64,000 nucleotides of DNA. It comes from Heliopora coerulea (taxonomy: Eukaryota > Cnidaria > Anthozoa > Scleralcyonacea > Helioporidae). Both the position numbers and the translations under genes were made by a program. The stretch lies in assembly GCA_030142905.1 (NCBI GenBank), contig JASJOG010000182.1, forward strand, positions 124,001 through 188,000, written 5' to 3'. Each line of letters opens with the position of its first letter. Position 1 is the stretch's first letter. Positions 62,851-64,000 of this stretch are shown piece by piece. The notes under the pieces are model-generated. The model made no database searches, was not told where the DNA came from, and saw only the letters and a program-made list of their open reading frames with translations.

Positions 62851-63486
62851 GACAAGGCCGCGCCAACTGTATGGGGGATGCGACATCGGAGAATTACGAT
62901 ATTATACATCGAAATTCTGAAAATTGAAATTGAAAATTGTAAGGAATGTTTTAGTAGTTCATGGGGGCCAACTAGGCCAGTCCACATACATTTCCCTTTC
63001 TGAAGAAACGCATTTTGGTAGAGAGGTCCGAAACCTTTACACCTCTCCAATGATCAACCCTTGATTATGACACTGGTCACATTCATATCCACACAACCGA
63101 AGCGATTGGTGAATGTATTTATTTATCCCTCGCGAAAATTAATGCAGTCCGGGTAGGTACTATTCCTTCGACAAGAAAAATTGTCAGGCGTTAGGCAGGG
63201 TAAACTTATAGAAAAGTGATCCTGCCAGGAATGAGTTCATATACGACGGAAACGTGCTCATGTTTCACTCATTTAACAACAAGAAGTCTACAGTAGATAA
63301 GAACAGATATCTTAAATAACAAGACCAAATCCAATAAAGTGATTACTCCAAATTACTAATTCTATTTCACGCTTATTGATTTATCAGTTTTGTGCATGTA
63401 TATGCATATGTAAACACATATAGATGCACATATCCGAACCTATACACATATAAGCCAATGCATAAACGTCCACGCATATGCACATG
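62851..63486. other. Unassigned sequence ending in ATAC/CACATA tract
   Basis: Unique AT-rich DNA; the last about 90 bp (63395-63486) are an irregular CATATG/CACATA simple repeat in which the Tc1-like element has inserted at TA. Confidence 0.5.
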
Positions 63487-63488
63487 TA

Positions 63489-64000
63489 CACTGGTGGTCA
63501 ATAAGAATCGATCACACAGAAGCTAAAGATGGTGACGTCATAAACATTGTAACAAATCTTATCATGACAAGTAATTACACCAAAAACCAACAGAAAACAA
63601 ATCTTAATATTTAGTGGCTTCTCCACGAGCTTTGATCACTGCTTTAAACCTTCGAGGCATGCTATTTATTATAATAATTAGCTTATCTAATGGAAAGCCT
63701 TGTCATGAAGCTTTTACAGCACTCTAAAGTTCGGTGACATTGGTGAGATTTTGCTCTTGGATCATTTTCATTAAGTTGGTCCCATAGATTTTCAATAGGG
63801 TTGAGATCGGGTGACTGTGCTGGCCATTCCATAAAAGTTATGCCCTCTTCATTAAACAATCCTTTGATAAGGCGGGAGGTGTGACAAGTTGCATTGTCGT
63901 GCTGGAATATCCAACCATCGGTATAGTCAGCATGCTTGTGGTTGGAATAAGCAAGTTTTCCAGATCAATGTATCGTTCCCCATTGAGCTTTCCATCTATC
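63489..64000 (-). mobile_element. Tc1-like transposon, one end (truncated by window)
   Basis: TA at 63487-63488 followed by a CACTGGTGGTCAATAAGAAT terminal repeat. The minus-strand transposase follows. Different family from the element at 2677-4328. The other end is outside the window. Confidence 0.85.
63640..64000 (-). pseudogene. Tc1-type transposase, C-terminal part, partial
   Basis: On the minus strand: KLNGERYIDLEN, LLIP, then (after a frameshift near 63925) DGWIFQHDNATCHTSRLIKG, the second catalytic Asp in QHDNA, and WPAQSPDLNPIENLW with the final Glu, then a diverged C-terminus with another frame change. The first catalytic Asp and N-terminal HTH lie right of the window. Confidence 0.85.

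Overview
The window looks like intron-rich, TE-rich DNA from a metazoan nuclear genome, most likely a cnidarian (anthozoan/coral-like). Support: spliced host exons with consensus splice sites, an animal-type SRCR domain, TTAGGG-type interstitial telomeric repeats, high AT content, and a mixture of Penelope-like elements (PLEs), APE-type LINEs, Tc1, piggyBac, Harbinger and Ginger1 transposons plus many foldback/MITE families. The species assignment is inference. There are no prokaryotic operons, ribosome binding sites or CRISPR arrays.

Host content is one theme on the + strand: leucine-rich-repeat (LRR) exons of 66-75 bp (mostly exactly 72 bp), each bounded by phase-2 introns, so that every LRR-to-LRR junction recreates a hydrophobic residue (Leu, Ile or Phe) of the repeat. 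Module A (1447-33366) has seven LRR exons, a Cys-rich cap/hinge exon (phase 2 to 1) and a terminal scavenger-receptor Cys-rich (SRCR) exon ending in a stop; its 5' end lies left of the window. Module B (35215-62248 and beyond) starts with an LRRNT-like cap exon (phase 1 to 2) followed by about eight LRR exons; its 3' end lies right of the window. They are either two tandem paralogous secreted/receptor genes or repeated modules of one very large gene. The exon grammar resembles the ectodomain of glycoprotein-hormone/relaxin-type LGR receptors, but an SRCR domain occupies the place after the hinge.

The introns are filled with mobile DNA. 0-12 kb: MITEs, a decayed Tc1 element with 215-bp inverted repeats, a decayed PLE (5.4-7.9 kb), a hammerhead-ribozyme-like sequence (8.02-8.06 kb), and a PLE with an uninterrupted 888-codon RT/GIY-YIG ORF between 233-bp inverted arms (8.3-11.4 kb). 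12-27 kb: decayed LINEs, a PLE 3' fragment, PLE-tail palindromes, a 230-bp unit bounded by hammerhead sequences (22.68-22.94 kb), and two minus-strand LINEs ending in GATA/GGAT microsatellites. 27-49 kb: MITE families, a THAP-encoding 1.16-kb foldback, a decayed LINE, a restriction-like-endonuclease LINE tail, a piggyBac remnant, a second THAP foldback and a Harbinger-like MITE. 49-64 kb: interstitial telomeric repeat, tRNA-derived inverted SINE pair, an exact 351-bp tandem duplication of an LRR exon, a decayed PIF/Harbinger transposase, a Ginger1 transposon with integrase and OTU domains, a MITE with internal tandem repeats, and the edge of a second Tc1-like element.

The most interesting observations are the LRR-SRCR gene architecture, the 230-nt hammerhead-bounded (retrozyme-like) unit and its sequence links to a neighbouring PLE, and two live changes in LRR number/structure (a split LRR exon and an exactly duplicated one).
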